A stretch of 64,000 nt of DNA from Rhizobium ruizarguesonis (GCF_012349115.1 NZ_PQIG01000093.1:1-64000), one strand, 5' to 3'; numbered from the stretch's first letter, positions 27,636 through 37,386 are shown. Notes: generated by a model not told the origin, from the sequence alone. Made by a program: numbers and translations.

Positions 27636-27857
27636 ATGGACTTCGCACTCCTTTTCAACCTGTTCCGCAAGCCCAAGCAGGCCAAGGTCGCTGACGTCAC
27701 ACTCTGGCACAAATACGAGACACTCTTGCCGGTGCCACTCGTCGACGGCGGCGCCCGAAACCCGTCGGGACAAATCTGGCGCCGGCTGAACGGTGTGAAA
27801 TGGGAATATCAGCAGGACCCCGAAACGATTGAAGAGTTCGATGCTCGACAATATTGA
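27636..27857 (+). CDS. Small hypothetical protein
   Basis: 73 aa from ATG 27636; a TTG 27 bp upstream is an alternative start. A hydrophobic N-terminus (MDFALLFNLFRKP) could be a membrane tether, and the rest is polar, including WHKYETLLPVPLVDGG. No family recognised. It is preceded by a perfect palindrome that may regulate it. Confidence 0.5.
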   Translation: MDFALLFNLFRKPKQAKVADVTLWHKYETLLPVPLVDGGARNPSGQIWRRLNGVKWEYQQDPETIEEFDARQY

Positions 27858-27926
27858 GGCTTAAAGCCCGACCGTCGCAGGGAAATTGTCATAAACTCCC
27901 CACCCTTTTGCGAGTGATTATCGTCG

Positions 27927-28019
27927 TCAGCTATACCCGCGCACATAGGTGCCATTCTTACGATAATAGCCACCCGCATAGACACTCCCGCCATAACTCG
28001 GCGCTGGCTTCGCCCATGA
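27927..28019 (-). pseudogene. C-terminal fragment of small Gly/Tyr-rich secreted protein
   Basis: A minus-strand frame reads SYGGSVYAGGYYRKNGTYVR then GYS-stop. That pattern is typical of the C-termini of small rhizobial proteins with GxYRxNGTYV repeats. No start or signal peptide remains; it overlaps the nuclease relic on the other strand. Confidence 0.3.
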
Positions 28020-28178
28020 CGAGCGGATTCGGTTGAATGGGATCGATGCTCCGGAACGCTGGCGGGCCTGTCGCGACGTTCAGGGAGGCCGTACCGTTGC
28101 GGCAAGGATGCCGCTTGCACTCGACGAGTTCCTTTCGAAATCGCCCGATCCGCTGCGTAGGCCACGGCAAAGCCAGAT
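27997..28178 (+). pseudogene. Thermonuclease (SNase-like) gene remnant
   Basis: The conserved block ERIRLNGIDAPE is followed, through frameshifts, by GRPYRCGKDAA, a helix LALDEFL and RPIRCVGHGKAR. Those are the ordered landmarks of staphylococcal-nuclease-type proteins, but spread over three frames. Neither a start nor the C-terminal region can be assembled. Confidence 0.6.
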
Positions 28179-28495
28179 AAGGCGATTCACATCGAATTTC
28201 GCCCGGCGGAGCAGGACGGTATAGAGGCTGAAACAGGACGCGCCCGCGACGATTCACAGGCATGTCCCGGTTATGCCGCAGGTCCCGTGCGCTGCAGATG
28301 AAGGCGCGGCACTTCGTCTATTGAGGACGACCTCCAGCCCCGGGGGGACCCGCGACGATGAAAACGCAGCATTCTCGATGACCAGCCGCTTGCTGCTTGG
28401 GACCGATCGCCGACGAGCCTCGGCAGCTTTTGCGCCAGTATGCGCCCTGCAGCGTCAACGACTACCCCAGGACAGAACGCATCATCTGATTATGC
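28179..28495. other. Stretch without a supported gene
   Basis: About 320 bp after the nuclease relic. Possibly its decayed 3' end; no intact frame with a domain. Confidence 0.4.
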
Positions 28496-28792
28496 TCAGT
28501 CGCGGTGCTCGGGCGTCTGCTTGAGCTCGTCCTTGGTCCAGCTCGTGACGGCATGAACTTCGCCGTCTTCATCGCGCATGAACTCAAGATCCGAGATCGG
28601 AACGGCAACAGGCTTCGCGCCGATACCCAGAAAGCCTCCGACGTCGATGACTGCGGAGCCGCCCGCGCCCGCGCCGTGGATATGATCGACCTTGCCGATC
28701 TTGTGATCGTCGGCTCCATAGATGGTGGCGCCCTCGAGGACGGCAGGGGTAAGTTCCGAAGTCGTCAAGCGTACGTGGTTGGTATGATCCAT
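28496..28792 (-). CDS. PRC-barrel domain protein
   Basis: 98 aa from ATG 28792 with AAAGGAGG upstream, chosen over 28834. A single PRC-barrel domain fills the protein: LEGATIYGADDHKIGKVDHI, SAVIDVGGFLGIGAKPVAVP, and a final VTSWTKDELKQTPEH. Such stand-alone PRC-barrels are common in rhizobia and are usually soluble, stress-linked and of unknown partner. Confidence 0.85.
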   Translation of the reverse strand: MDHTNHVRLTTSELTPAVLEGATIYGADDHKIGKVDHIHGAGAGGSAVIDVGGFLGIGAKPVAVPISDLEFMRDEDGEVHAVTSWTKDELKQTPEHRD

Positions 28793-29303
28793 GATCGTTT
28801 CCTCCTTTGTGGAGGAGGGGTAATCGGAACGCAAACCGAATGTTCCGGCAGTAGGCGAATAATCAGGATCCGCACATCTTTCTCACCAGATTGATCAATG
28901 CCGATGCCCTGGCCGGGGATGCAAGATGCTTTGACTGTGGGGCAAATATCAAACAAGAAGGCGGGGTAGTTTTGCTACAAGCCGCCCCACTCAATCAACA
29001 AACGGTCCTTGAAAGCGATACCGTTCGATCTCACTTTATATGCTGACTTCATTTTGAACTGACAGCTCCTTGCCAAAGAAGCTGCCGCCGGTGTTCAGCA
29101 AAGACGCCTGGTGACGTCAGGGAAACCAGCATGGCTATCATTGACCAAATTTTTGTCTCCTCCGGTCGCTCAATAGTGGGCGGATGGGCGAGGAAACAGT
29201 GTTCCTTATCTTCTCAGTTCGCGGCACATTGGAACGGAAAGTTCTGATTCCGTCTGCGCGTGCTTTTGACGCGGCCCGCATCTCCAATCGAATGAGGTGA
29301 CTT
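28793..29303. other. Intergenic region, no supported gene
   Basis: 510 bp. It holds a GGAAC-N11-GTTCC dyad (28828-28848) just upstream of the PRC-barrel gene and a GGAAC-N15-CGTC segment near 29230 that only weakly resembles an EcfG promoter. No intact gene recognised. Confidence 0.4.
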
Positions 29304-29972
29304 TTGACGCAGTTCTTCGAAACCACTCAAGGGATAATGGCAATGGGAGCGCTGATTGCTGCCGGTGGCTTTACTGTTGGCGCCTGCTTCCCCACCGTGA
29401 TTCAGCTTGCAAGAAAGCAGATCAATCGGCGCCCACGAAGCGAGGCGAGAAATCTGGCAATGATGACGGTGTTGGCGCTCGACGACTTCGTCGGAGCGAG
29501 CTATGCGGCAGTCCGGGACACCCCCGAATTCAATCCGATGGACGAAGGCGAATTCGCGTTTCACGTTCCGGATCCTGTCCTTTCGCTTCCGAAGGACGCC
29601 GATTGGAAGCTTTTCACCACCGAGTTGTCAGACGAAATCTTGTGGCTGTCGAACCGGGTCAAGAACCTCAACTATGCGTTGGATAGCCTCGATCTGTCTC
29701 GGGCCGGGTTCGATGGATTCTTTGAGAAGCGTCAGGAAGGTTATGCGGGTCTTGCAGCCGAGGCCATGGACCTGATTGAGCGTATGCTCGAAGAGTTCGG
29801 TCTGACGCTGCCTACCAAGCCTGACTACTATCGCCAGCGTGAGGGCCTCGTATCGGCGATCCAGAGCGTGGGAGAACGAAGCTCCGGCCGTCGAGCGACT
29901 GGGACTGTCACGCAATCGAACGGATCGAATGTCCTGCAACTATTTCCAAAGACAGGTGATGAAGCCGACTGA
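29304..29972 (+). CDS. Membrane-anchored hypothetical protein
   Basis: 222 aa from TTG 29304, supported by GAGGTGA six bases upstream. One N-terminal membrane helix (MAMGALIAAGGFTVGACFPT region) is followed by a long soluble, helix-rich domain (WKLFTTELSDEILWLSNRVK; AEAMDLIERMLEEFGLTLP). No family recognised. The single anchor with a cytoplasmic helical part suggests a scaffold or sensor, but nothing specific. Confidence 0.65.
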   Translation: MTQFFETTQGIMAMGALIAAGGFTVGACFPTVIQLARKQINRRPRSEARNLAMMTVLALDDFVGASYAAVRDTPEFNPMDEGEFAFHVPDPVLSLPKDADWKLFTTELSDEILWLSNRVKNLNYALDSLDLSRAGFDGFFEKRQEGYAGLAAEAMDLIERMLEEFGLTLPTKPDYYRQREGLVSAIQSVGERSSGRRATGTVTQSNGSNVLQLFPKTGDEAD

Positions 29973-30081
29973 TCTAACGCAATGAATCGCTCTGCTGACG
30001 GCAGGAAATTTCGATTGAGATCTGCAATAGGGAGTTGAAATGCAAGAGCAAGCGCTGAACCCGATTTAACTTGCCACGTTG

Positions 30082-30453
30082 CTAGTGCAAGCCCGGTGAG
30101 CCGTTTATCTTCCAAGACCCATCTGCCGGACAAGCGACACCATTGAACCGTGTCACGCCCTCAAGACTTTGCTTGCTTGTGACGAAGTCGCGGCATCCGT
30201 TTGGATTGTCTGTGCCCGGCCGGACCTGCTCGATAACCCCGGCGCTGCCAGTTGACGGATTGGCCCAGGCAAGCGGATCAGAACCGACCGTGGCCCGTCC
30301 CACCGTCTCGGCAATCACCGCTTGGTCAGTGATCGGAACTGCCGTCGCAGCGCCCGGAGCGACCGTGGACGTCTGCAGGGGCTCGGGATGTGAGCAAGCG
30401 GTCAGCACCAGCGCAGGGGACAAGATGGCAATCACGATCAGTTTTGAAAGCAT
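30082..30453 (-). CDS. Small lipoprotein, surface-antigen type
   Basis: 123 aa from ATG 30453. A lipobox LTAC at Cys ~20 follows MLSKLIVIAILSPALV. The C-terminal part (GCRDFVTSKQSLEGVTRFNG, VACPADGSWKI) resembles the C-terminal domain of the 17-kDa/RT0821-type surface antigens, in which two cysteines are conserved. An upstream extension in the same frame to 30765 is not supported. Probably outer-membrane attached. Confidence 0.75.
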   Translation of the reverse strand: MLSKLIVIAILSPALVLTACSHPEPLQTSTVAPGAATAVPITDQAVIAETVGRATVGSDPLAWANPSTGSAGVIEQVRPGTDNPNGCRDFVTSKQSLEGVTRFNGVACPADGSWKINGSPGLH

Positions 30454-30643
30454 AGAGTGCAAACCAGCCTTTCGGACGCTGCGTATGACATCGCATTGTG
30501 ACCAGATGCGGGCGCGATTGACTGGCTCATTTCGCCGGACAACAACAAAACTGTCGAAAAGTACGGCTCGAATTCTCAAGGACCCATTAGGCTGGGCTCG
30601 CAAATTGCGCATCTTCAGGAAATCGGTCGCGGTGCGCCAATGA

Positions 30644-31132
30644 CTACCGCCATTTCTCGGTGAGAAATCCCGACGATCCTTGGACGGGGTCGGTGTGGGG
30701 CAGGGGGACTGACGAGATTTTCGCCAGCATTTCGCTTGAAGGAGCGCACGTCTGAATGTCGGCATGCTGTCCCTTAGGATAAGCGCCTATCACTTGGAAG
30801 TCCGACGTGCACCCGAGATTTCGGTGCCCTGTCCCGGCTGGAAGTACCAGGCAGTCTCCCGCTATCACATCCAACTGTTGACCGCCCGGACCGCCGATCA
30901 ACAGCGTGGCGCTACCAAGCGCAATTCCCAGCACTTCATGGGCGCCGGAATGGTAATGCTGATAATCGAAGACACCGTTTGTCCAGATGCCTGTCCAACC
31001 ATTTGCAGCGAAACGACGGTCGAAATCGGTAGCTCCACCGTCAGCAAAAAGGCCTCTGTAAATCAATACAGGAAAATGCGGATTGTTCGGGACCCAGTCG
31101 CTCGGCTTGAAAAATATTGTCTCGGTGTTCAT
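30644..31132 (-). CDS. Cupin-domain protein
   Basis: 162 aa with a single cupin barrel. Motif 1 is HYHSGAHEVLGIALGSATLL and motif 2 is DCLVLPAGTGHRNLG, giving a probable 3-His/1-Glu metal site. Substrate unknown; small cupins of this type are often called cupin-domain or mannose-6-phosphate isomerase-like proteins. It lies upstream of the lipoprotein gene, 190 bp apart. Confidence 0.82.
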   Translation of the reverse strand: MNTETIFFKPSDWVPNNPHFPVLIYRGLFADGGATDFDRRFAANGWTGIWTNGVFDYQHYHSGAHEVLGIALGSATLLIGGPGGQQLDVIAGDCLVLPAGTGHRNLGCTSDFQVIGAYPKGQHADIQTCAPSSEMLAKISSVPLPHTDPVQGSSGFLTEKWR

Positions 31133-31259
31133 GCTGAATTCCCAAGGTCGTTGTCGATTGCCGCGACGCGACGGCCATCGATCCGTCGACGTTGTTCGCC
31201 CAAATCTTACGCCGCGTTTCCATTGAGCTCATCTGCGACGATGTTCTCAAAGCTAAACT

Positions 31260-31688
31260 TTGGGGGTCACCAGCGGTTCCCTGACATGCCCTAGTTTCGG
31301 AAAGGCGCACTCCGACGAGATGGACGTCATCGGCGGAATGGCGGTAGTTGTCGGAACCTCATCGACGGGCGGGAATACGTGTGAGGAATCGCCTTTCGTC
31401 GTCTCCTTCCCGAGGGGACAAAATCCACGGATTGATGCTCCGCTCGGTAGTTGCTTCCCGGTTGCCGTCAAAGCGCCGGAGGGCGAACTCACGCTCTCAA
31501 CGCCTGCGACGCCGAACCAACCTGGTCAGAAATGGCAGTGGACGGCCAGCATTGGTGTCAAAGAAGTCCAGGGCGATACCTTCGTTGCTGATACGTCAAA
31601 GGGCCGGGTCCAACTGAGAGAGCCTTCGGTTACGCATCCCGTAGGCCGCTGGATTATGCGGAGGTGGCCCCTGAGATCGACCGCCTAG
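31260..31688 (+). CDS. Hypothetical protein, possibly N-terminally truncated
   Basis: 142 aa if TTG 31260 is used; an internal ATG at 31320 is an alternative. It has coding-like composition and two cysteines (NTCEESPFVVSFPRG, LGSCFPVAVKAPEG) but no signal peptide and no good ribosome site, so it may be the surviving 3' part of an exported protein gene. No family recognised. Confidence 0.4.
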   Translation: MGVTSGSLTCPSFGKAHSDEMDVIGGMAVVVGTSSTGGNTCEESPFVVSFPRGQNPRIDAPLGSCFPVAVKAPEGELTLSTPATPNQPGQKWQWTASIGVKEVQGDTFVADTSKGRVQLREPSVTHPVGRWIMRRWPLRSTA

Positions 31689-31953
31689 CAGGTGTGCCGA
31701 CAAAGCGTTGGCCCCGGCAAATGTCCACGGATCAGGAAGTCGTTGTCGTTGCAGACCGAGCTTCGAGAACTGTCATCTCGCTTGGAAGCCGTCCGGGGAG
31801 AAGATCAAGGTGAATCCCGACGTGAAATATGGCGTAAAAAGGCGAAGGCGGAACTTCGTCAGTGGCGGCTAAATGGACTAGGACGACAGCAGGTCCGACC
31901 AGATGACTTCCCGGGATCGCTGAAGCCCGAGCTGGAGACCGTTTGACGAACAG

Positions 31954-32565
31954 TCACCGTTGGACGACGACCTGCGTTCCCGGCTGAACCATCTCGTAAA
32001 GCTCCTCCACGTCCTGACGGTACATCCGAAAGCAGCCGCTCGATGCATTGGTGCCGATGGAGGAGGGATCGTTGGTGCCGTGGATGCGGAGCAGTCCGTC
32101 GGCAAGATAGATCGCGCGGGTTCCAAGCGGATTGGCGGGACCGGGTTTCACGACTGCCGGAAGCCTTGGATTCTTCTGCCGCATGCTGGCCGTCGGCCGC
32201 CATTCAGGATGCAATCGTTTCGATACGACCCGAGTTTTTCCGTACCACTGCTTGCCCTCACGGCCGACGGCAATGGGGTAAGCGAACTGCTCACCCCATG
32301 GTGTTGTGTAGATAAGGCTATGCTCACTCGTGGCGATGACGATGGTTCCCCTCCCAATTCGCGTTGATGGCTCCTGACGTTCTTGCAAAGGTTCCCGATA
32401 GCTGGGCTCTGGCTCGTAGTAGGGAGGAGGGGGATAGGGGCTGTAAGGGTCATCATAGCCATAGCCGTCGTATTCATCGTATCCATCATACGGTGCGTAA
32501 ACTTGGGCTTGGGCATGCATCGCTGTCGCAAAGAGGGCCGCAGCAAGGAAAATCAGCAATCTCAT
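31954..32565 (-). CDS. L,D-transpeptidase (YkuD/ErfK domain)
   Basis: 203 aa with a signal peptide (MRLLIFLAAALFATAMHAQA). A Tyr/Pro-rich low-complexity linker (about residues 25-60) follows, then a YkuD catalytic domain. The active-site motif is HGTNDPSSIGTNASSGCFRM, with catalytic Cys and His present. These enzymes form 3-3 peptidoglycan crosslinks or attach proteins to the wall in the periplasm. Length and motif order are normal for small rhizobial members. Confidence 0.9.
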   Translation of the reverse strand: MRLLIFLAAALFATAMHAQAQVYAPYDGYDEYDGYGYDDPYSPYPPPPYYEPEPSYREPLQERQEPSTRIGRGTIVIATSEHSLIYTTPWGEQFAYPIAVGREGKQWYGKTRVVSKRLHPEWRPTASMRQKNPRLPAVVKPGPANPLGTRAIYLADGLLRIHGTNDPSSIGTNASSGCFRMYRQDVEELYEMVQPGTQVVVQR

Positions 32566-32786
32566 TCTTCGCCATCCGCTTGTTATACAGGCATGATTGG
32601 GCGGAATTCTGTGGCGGCACTATGGCGGGGTCGGTCTGGATTTCACCGTGATCTTCGTCGCTACCGTCACTTCGATGAAGCTCATGTCCTACGCCCCCGT
32701 TTTATGCCCTCCTGATCGCCGCCGTCCGCGCCCTCCCGTTGGGCAGCCCATGTGAGCAGCGCGTCTAAGCGGGACACAGGGCCTGG

Positions 32787-33044
32787 CCCCAGTCCGTCAG
32801 GTCGCCGGGCGGGATCGAGACCGACGCCGCCGTAGCCCTGGCACAACGGCTCGCGAGGGAGGTCGGCACCGATTATGAAGGCGGCAAGAAGATCATCATG
32901 AACTCTCTCGGCGGAATTCCGCTCGGGCGACCGGCGAAACCCGGCGAGGTGGCCGATCTGATAACCTTCCTGGCGTCCCCACGCGCCGCGGCCATAACCG
33001 GTACCGAATATGTCATCGACGGCGGGACCGTTCCCACCGCTTGA
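32787..33044 (+). pseudogene. Short-chain dehydrogenase C-terminal remnant
   Basis: A + strand frame reads SPGGIETDAAVALAQRLARE and later GRPAKPGEVADLITFLASPR, ending in GTEYVIDGGTVPTA-stop. That is the last ~80 residues of a classical SDR. The NAD-binding and catalytic parts are missing, and the upstream sequence is unrelated. Confidence 0.75.
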
Positions 33045-33400
33045 GAATTCCGAGCGCAGTGGTGGCGATCTCCTCCGCCAGTTTTCGCACAGCCTGGGGT
33101 GGTGCGCCCCAAGCGGAACAGCTTGCCGGGGGCAGTCGTCCCGGGTTCCGCTCGTTCCGAGCGGCGCGATGCTAACCCTCCTGCGGCTGCCCTTTTAACC
33201 GGTCAAGCCGTGCGCGAACTGGCGCCGGCGCGGGAGCGCCTTTGCCTGGTATGCTCATTGTTTGGAGGGGCGCCCTTGCCATGGGCGCACGGCGGCGTTC
33301 CTCGGCGCCATTTTTCCGCCATTCCTGCTGTGACCATTCTCATCCCTCGTCCTATGAGACTCGCATGGACAGTCCGATAGCTGCCCCTTGCTCTTTTTCC
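33045..33400. other. Stretch without a supported gene
   Basis: About 350 bp between the SDR remnant and the nucleotidyltransferase gene. Contains a small CCGCTCG/CGAGCGG hairpin but no recognisable gene. Confidence 0.4.
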
Positions 33401-34492
33401 TTACTGTGGATCGTCCGTCTTCTCTTTGCCGATTTGCTGGTTGCCCAGCCGCAGGATCTGCGAGAGCATCCGCTGGCCGTCCTTCGAAAGCATGTCCTTG
33501 CCCTCCTGCAGGGCCTCACGCCATGCAGGGCCGCGCTCCTCAGCCTCGTCATAGGCGAGGGCGAAGTCAGACGATCTCCGTGTCTCGTAGAGCGCCTCGA
33601 ACAGGAGTTCCGCTTGCCGGAGATCTTTGTCGCGCTTCAGGACGAAGTGCCCGTCTGTACGCCGTTTGGTAGCAATGATCAGCTTGTGGACAGCGTACCG
33701 GGACGGCTCCGGGACGTTAACCGGCACACCGCTCTTGTGAAGCAGCACGGTCCTCATTGGCTCTCGAATGAGGAAATCCAAGAACCGGAGCGGATCTGAG
33801 CTGGCGCCGCCGGGAGCAGGCATCTTGGCGGGTTGGTCGATGTAATCGTCCGAGGCACGGTGCGATGTTAGGAACTGGACCCGGTAGCCGCCCTTGGTTT
33901 GGAAAGCGGTCGAAGCTGCGGCGCCCGATCGATGAGGAACCGGACGGAATGTCGGATCCACCGCCTGCAGCAGATCGAGGATCGGGGGCAAGGTGTCTTC
34001 AACTTCACGGGAGATCGTATAGTCCTGGGCGATGTCCGCATCCCCCGTGAGGATCGCAGCCAGAGGCAGGCGGACGCCGAGGAGTCCGGCGTAGGTCTGG
34101 AAGGCGACCGTGCCGATTAGGACGGCGCGGAGCCGGAACAGGCCAGCGACCGAAAGCGCCTCGACGATGTCGCCTGACATTGGGTCGGGCGCGACCATGC
34201 CTCCCTGTCGCGTCAAGCTCGCGACCATGCGCCTGCGGTCGCGCAGACTCTCCTTGTCGCGCTTAAAGTCCTCGACGCGCTGCGCGATCTCCGGATCGTC
34301 TGCAGGGCCGACGTAGCGACGCTTCTTGCCGCCTGATCCATCCGGCAGGTCGAAATACCAATACCGTTTGCCCTTGACCTCCATTGTGATGAAGCGGCCT
34401 TCCGAGGGGAAGTCTGCTGTCCATGCAGCGTCCATGGTCCGCTGCGCCAGCTCGGCCAGCATGGTCTGGTACATCAGATCGACAGTCTTCAT
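33401..34492 (-). CDS. GSU2403-type nucleotidyltransferase-fold protein
   Basis: 363 aa. The central part resembles the nucleotidyltransferase fold found in GSU2403-like proteins: RAVLIGTVAFQTYAGLLGVR, then an LTGDADIAQDYTI acidic motif that would supply metal-binding Asp residues. The C-terminal region contains PEPSRYAVHKLIIATKRR and further helices. Relatives are distant to AbiEii/MNT toxins, but no partner antitoxin is beside it, so a toxin role is speculative. Starts at ATG 34492. Confidence 0.7.
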   Translation of the reverse strand: MKTVDLMYQTMLAELAQRTMDAAWTADFPSEGRFITMEVKGKRYWYFDLPDGSGGKKRRYVGPADDPEIAQRVEDFKRDKESLRDRRRMVASLTRQGGMVAPDPMSGDIVEALSVAGLFRLRAVLIGTVAFQTYAGLLGVRLPLAAILTGDADIAQDYTISREVEDTLPPILDLLQAVDPTFRPVPHRSGAAASTAFQTKGGYRVQFLTSHRASDDYIDQPAKMPAPGGASSDPLRFLDFLIREPMRTVLLHKSGVPVNVPEPSRYAVHKLIIATKRRTDGHFVLKRDKDLRQAELLFEALYETRRSSDFALAYDEAEERGPAWREALQEGKDMLSKDGQRMLSQILRLGNQQIGKEKTDDPQ

Positions 34493-34719
34493 GGCAGCTC
34501 TCGCTTATTATGACCATTTCAACAAGAATGGTAATAACCGACGTAGCACCGGAGAGGAACAGGGTTGTCTCATGGACTATTGTACGGACTGCGGCTGCGG
34601 CGTTCTTGTCCACCGTCTCCTTCAAGGCGTTGATCGCTTCGCGGATCCGCACACAGCAAATGTTAGGTCTCTCCGCCGGTCACCAATGGGATCGAGCGGC
34701 TGGGTGGGGTCTCTCGCCG

Positions 34720-36666
34720 CTAAATGGATGTCTGCAGCCCGAGTTCGACCACTCGCCCGGACGGCAGCCCGAAATAGTCTGTCGCATTGCTGGCATTTTG
34801 CGCAAGAGAGATGAACAGCCGGTCCTGCCAGAACGGCAGGCCACCTTTCTTTGACGGCAGGATCGTTCGGCGGGACAGGAAGAAGGAGGTCGACATTATG
34901 TCGAACTTCAGGCCGAGCTTGCGAGCGAGGACGAGCGCACGAGGGATGTTGGGCGTCTCCATGTAGCCGAACGTAATTACCAGCCGGCTGAATTGGGGAT
35001 TGAAGCTTTCAAGGAAGATTTTCTCATCGTCGGGGACGAACGGCGTGGTCGAGGTGACGACGCTGAGAATGACGTTCCTCTCATGGAGGACCTTGTAGTG
35101 CTTCAAGCTATGGAGAAGTGCGGTTGGCGCGCCTTCGATGTCGCTTGTCAGGAACATCGCAGTCCCAGGCACCGTCAGCGGCTTCTTCCGGGCCAGGTTG
35201 TCGATGATCGCCGCGAGTGGGATTTCGTCGGCCTTGGTGCGAGCGGCAAGCACGCGGCGGCCGGCCGTCCATGTTTGCATCATCAGCGCCATCGTCGACG
35301 CCACCGCAACGGGAACCCATCCGCCATCTGCGAACTTCGCGATGTTGGCGGCTAAAAACCCGGCGTCGATCAGTGACATCGGCACAATAACAGCAAGGGC
35401 CGTCGCCAGCTTCCAACTCCAGATCCGCCGCATCACGATGAACAGGAGGATCGAAGTGATGAACATTTCGCCTGTCACAGCGATACCATAGGCGGCGGAT
35501 AGGCCGCTTGAGCTTCGAAAGAAGAGCACCAGAGCAGCCACGAATATGAACAGCAGGTTGTTCACCTGCGGCATGAAGATCTGCCCGGATTGCGTTTCGG
35601 AGGTGTGAAGGATGCGCAGGCGCGGAAGCAGGTTGAGGTGCATCGCCTGACGGACGAGCGAGTAGGCGCCGGAGATGACGGCCTGGCTGGCGATGACCGT
35701 TGCCGCGGTCGCCAGACAGACCATGGGGAATCTCGCCCATTCTGGATGCATGCTAAAAAAGGGATGCTCGGCCATCTCGGGATTGGCGAGCACGAATGCT
35801 CCCTGTCCGAAGTAGTTCAGAAGCAGGCTCGGGAAGACGAGCGAAAACCACGCCGTGACGATCGGCCGCCGGCCGAAATGTCCAAGGTCGACATAGAGAG
35901 CCTCGGCGCCGGTCACAGCAAGGAAGACCGCCCCAAGCACCGCGATGGCCGAGCCGATGTTGTTTGCAATATACCGGACCGCATGGATCGGGTTGACTGC
36001 GCCTAGCACCGACGGGTCGTCAAAGATGTGGATCGCTCCGCTGACGCCCAGGACAACGAACCACAGAGCTGTTACGGGACCGAATACCGAGGCGACACCA
36101 CTCGTGCCGAACCGCTGGACGAAAAACAGCACGGCGATGATCGTCAGAGTGATGGGCACGACCCAGGTGGAGAGAGCCGGCGCCACCACCTCGATACCCT
36201 CGACGGCAGACAGGACGGAGATCGCCGGCGTGATGATTGCATCGCCGAGAAACAGCGAGGCGCCGATTACACCCAGGACAAGCACCCACCTGGGGCGCCC
36301 GGTCAGGCCTTCGCGAGCGAGAGTCATGAGAGACAGCGTGCCGCCTTCGCCGCGGTTGTCCGCCTTCAGCACGAAGGTCACGTACTTCAACGTGACCACG
36401 ATCGTCAGCGCCCAGACGATCAGCGAAAGGATGCCGAGCACGTTGGCATAATCCGCTCCCGATCCTCCGGTGGCGTGGAGGGCTTCCCTAAACGCGTAGA
36501 GAGGACTTGTCCCGATGTCGCCATAGACGACGCCCAGAGCGGCGAGAACGAGCGATGGCCATCCTTGCCGGGTCAGGTGTTCCAGTTCCGGATCTGCCGA
36601 TCGCAGCTTGGTCTCGGTCAAATGGCATGTCCTGTTGGGCAAGCGGTGCACGCTGGAAGTTGCCAC
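34720..36666 (-). CDS. kup: Kup-type low-affinity potassium transporter
   Basis: 648 aa, close to the usual 620-650. The family opening block LAALGVVYGDIGTSPLYAFR is intact and is followed by about twelve membrane segments. A soluble C-terminal domain contains VILSVVTSTTPFVPDDEKIF and a final SFFLSRRTILPSKKGGLPFW. Imports K+ with H+. Stand-alone gene; rhizobia often carry several kup copies, and this one lies in an accessory setting. Confidence 0.93.
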   Translation of the reverse strand: MATSSVHRLPNRTCHLTETKLRSADPELEHLTRQGWPSLVLAALGVVYGDIGTSPLYAFREALHATGGSGADYANVLGILSLIVWALTIVVTLKYVTFVLKADNRGEGGTLSLMTLAREGLTGRPRWVLVLGVIGASLFLGDAIITPAISVLSAVEGIEVVAPALSTWVVPITLTIIAVLFFVQRFGTSGVASVFGPVTALWFVVLGVSGAIHIFDDPSVLGAVNPIHAVRYIANNIGSAIAVLGAVFLAVTGAEALYVDLGHFGRRPIVTAWFSLVFPSLLLNYFGQGAFVLANPEMAEHPFFSMHPEWARFPMVCLATAATVIASQAVISGAYSLVRQAMHLNLLPRLRILHTSETQSGQIFMPQVNNLLFIFVAALVLFFRSSSGLSAAYGIAVTGEMFITSILLFIVMRRIWSWKLATALAVIVPMSLIDAGFLAANIAKFADGGWVPVAVASTMALMMQTWTAGRRVLAARTKADEIPLAAIIDNLARKKPLTVPGTAMFLTSDIEGAPTALLHSLKHYKVLHERNVILSVVTSTTPFVPDDEKIFLESFNPQFSRLVITFGYMETPNIPRALVLARKLGLKFDIMSTSFFLSRRTILPSKKGGLPFWQDRLFISLAQNASNATDYFGLPSGRVVELGLQTSI

Positions 36667-37089
36667 CGGCTTAACGTCTTTGCAACGCCAGGCGAACGTG
36701 AAAAGACCTACACGGCTGTGTCGCGAACATCGCCGTGGGAGGCCATGGCTTCTCTTGAAACCTGTCGCTTTTCAAGTTGACAAGGCGAAACGTGCATCTG
36801 GCGAAGACGAAATTTTACGAGAAGTTCTTGTAGTCCCGCGCGTGGAGATTACCCCATTTGTATGCACAAACACATATTGCCTAAACGCCGGCCGCGAGGA
36901 ACACGGGATCGCGGGTAAGGAGGAGCGCTAGCATCGACGCCAAGTATCGAAAACATCGAAAGCGGAGTGAGGTCAAAGATCAACCTTCCGAAACTCGATG
37001 GGGTGCCAACGCGTCAAGTCGTTGAGAGCAGCCTTTCCCCGTTAAGATTGAACGCATCAAGACCATGACCGACTTGGTGACTTGGAGGC
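36667..37089. other. Upstream region of kup, no supported gene
   Basis: About 420 bp containing the kup promoter; short frames on both strands lack domains or ribosome sites. Confidence 0.4.
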
Positions 37090-37386
37090 GTGAAATGGTA
37101 CCGCACTGCGACTGAATTTCACGCCGCCCGACACATGTGCCAGGCGCCCGCCCATCTTCTCGACATGACGGTTACCGTCAGCTGCAACGTCGATGGTCAC
37201 ATCGACGAGGAGACCCTCGAGAAGATACATCGTGCGGTCGCATCACTCTCGAGGAGTGGAAAAAATGCAGACCCTCCGCGGCTAATCAGGGTTAATTGCC
37301 TTCGCCCGTCTCCCATTGGCGGCATCATTGCCCATGCCAGCGACGGGGCCGTGGCCGCGCTGCGACATTGGCTCCAGATCAACTGA
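37090..37386 (+). CDS. Small hypothetical ORF, weakly supported
   Basis: 98 aa from GTG 37090; GGAGG lies too close for this start, and an internal ATG (MTVTVSCNVDGHIDEETLEK) may be the true one. No domain recognised. Kept only because composition is coding-like. Confidence 0.3.
   Translation: MKWYRTATEFHAARHMCQAPAHLLDMTVTVSCNVDGHIDEETLEKIHRAVASLSRSGKNADPPRLIRVNCLRPSPIGGIIAHASDGAVAALRHWLQIN

Noticed and set aside
28828..28848. GGAAC-N11-GTTCC dyad read as an EcfG promoter
   Set aside because: Spacing is far too short for an EcfG -35/-10 pair; at best a generic dyad.
29230..29254. GGAAC-N15-CGTC as an EcfG promoter
   Set aside because: Spacer and the -10 element both deviate from consensus; too weak to call.
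33401..34492. Nucleotidyltransferase as an AbiE-type toxin system
   Set aside because: No adjacent antitoxin-like gene and only fold-level similarity.
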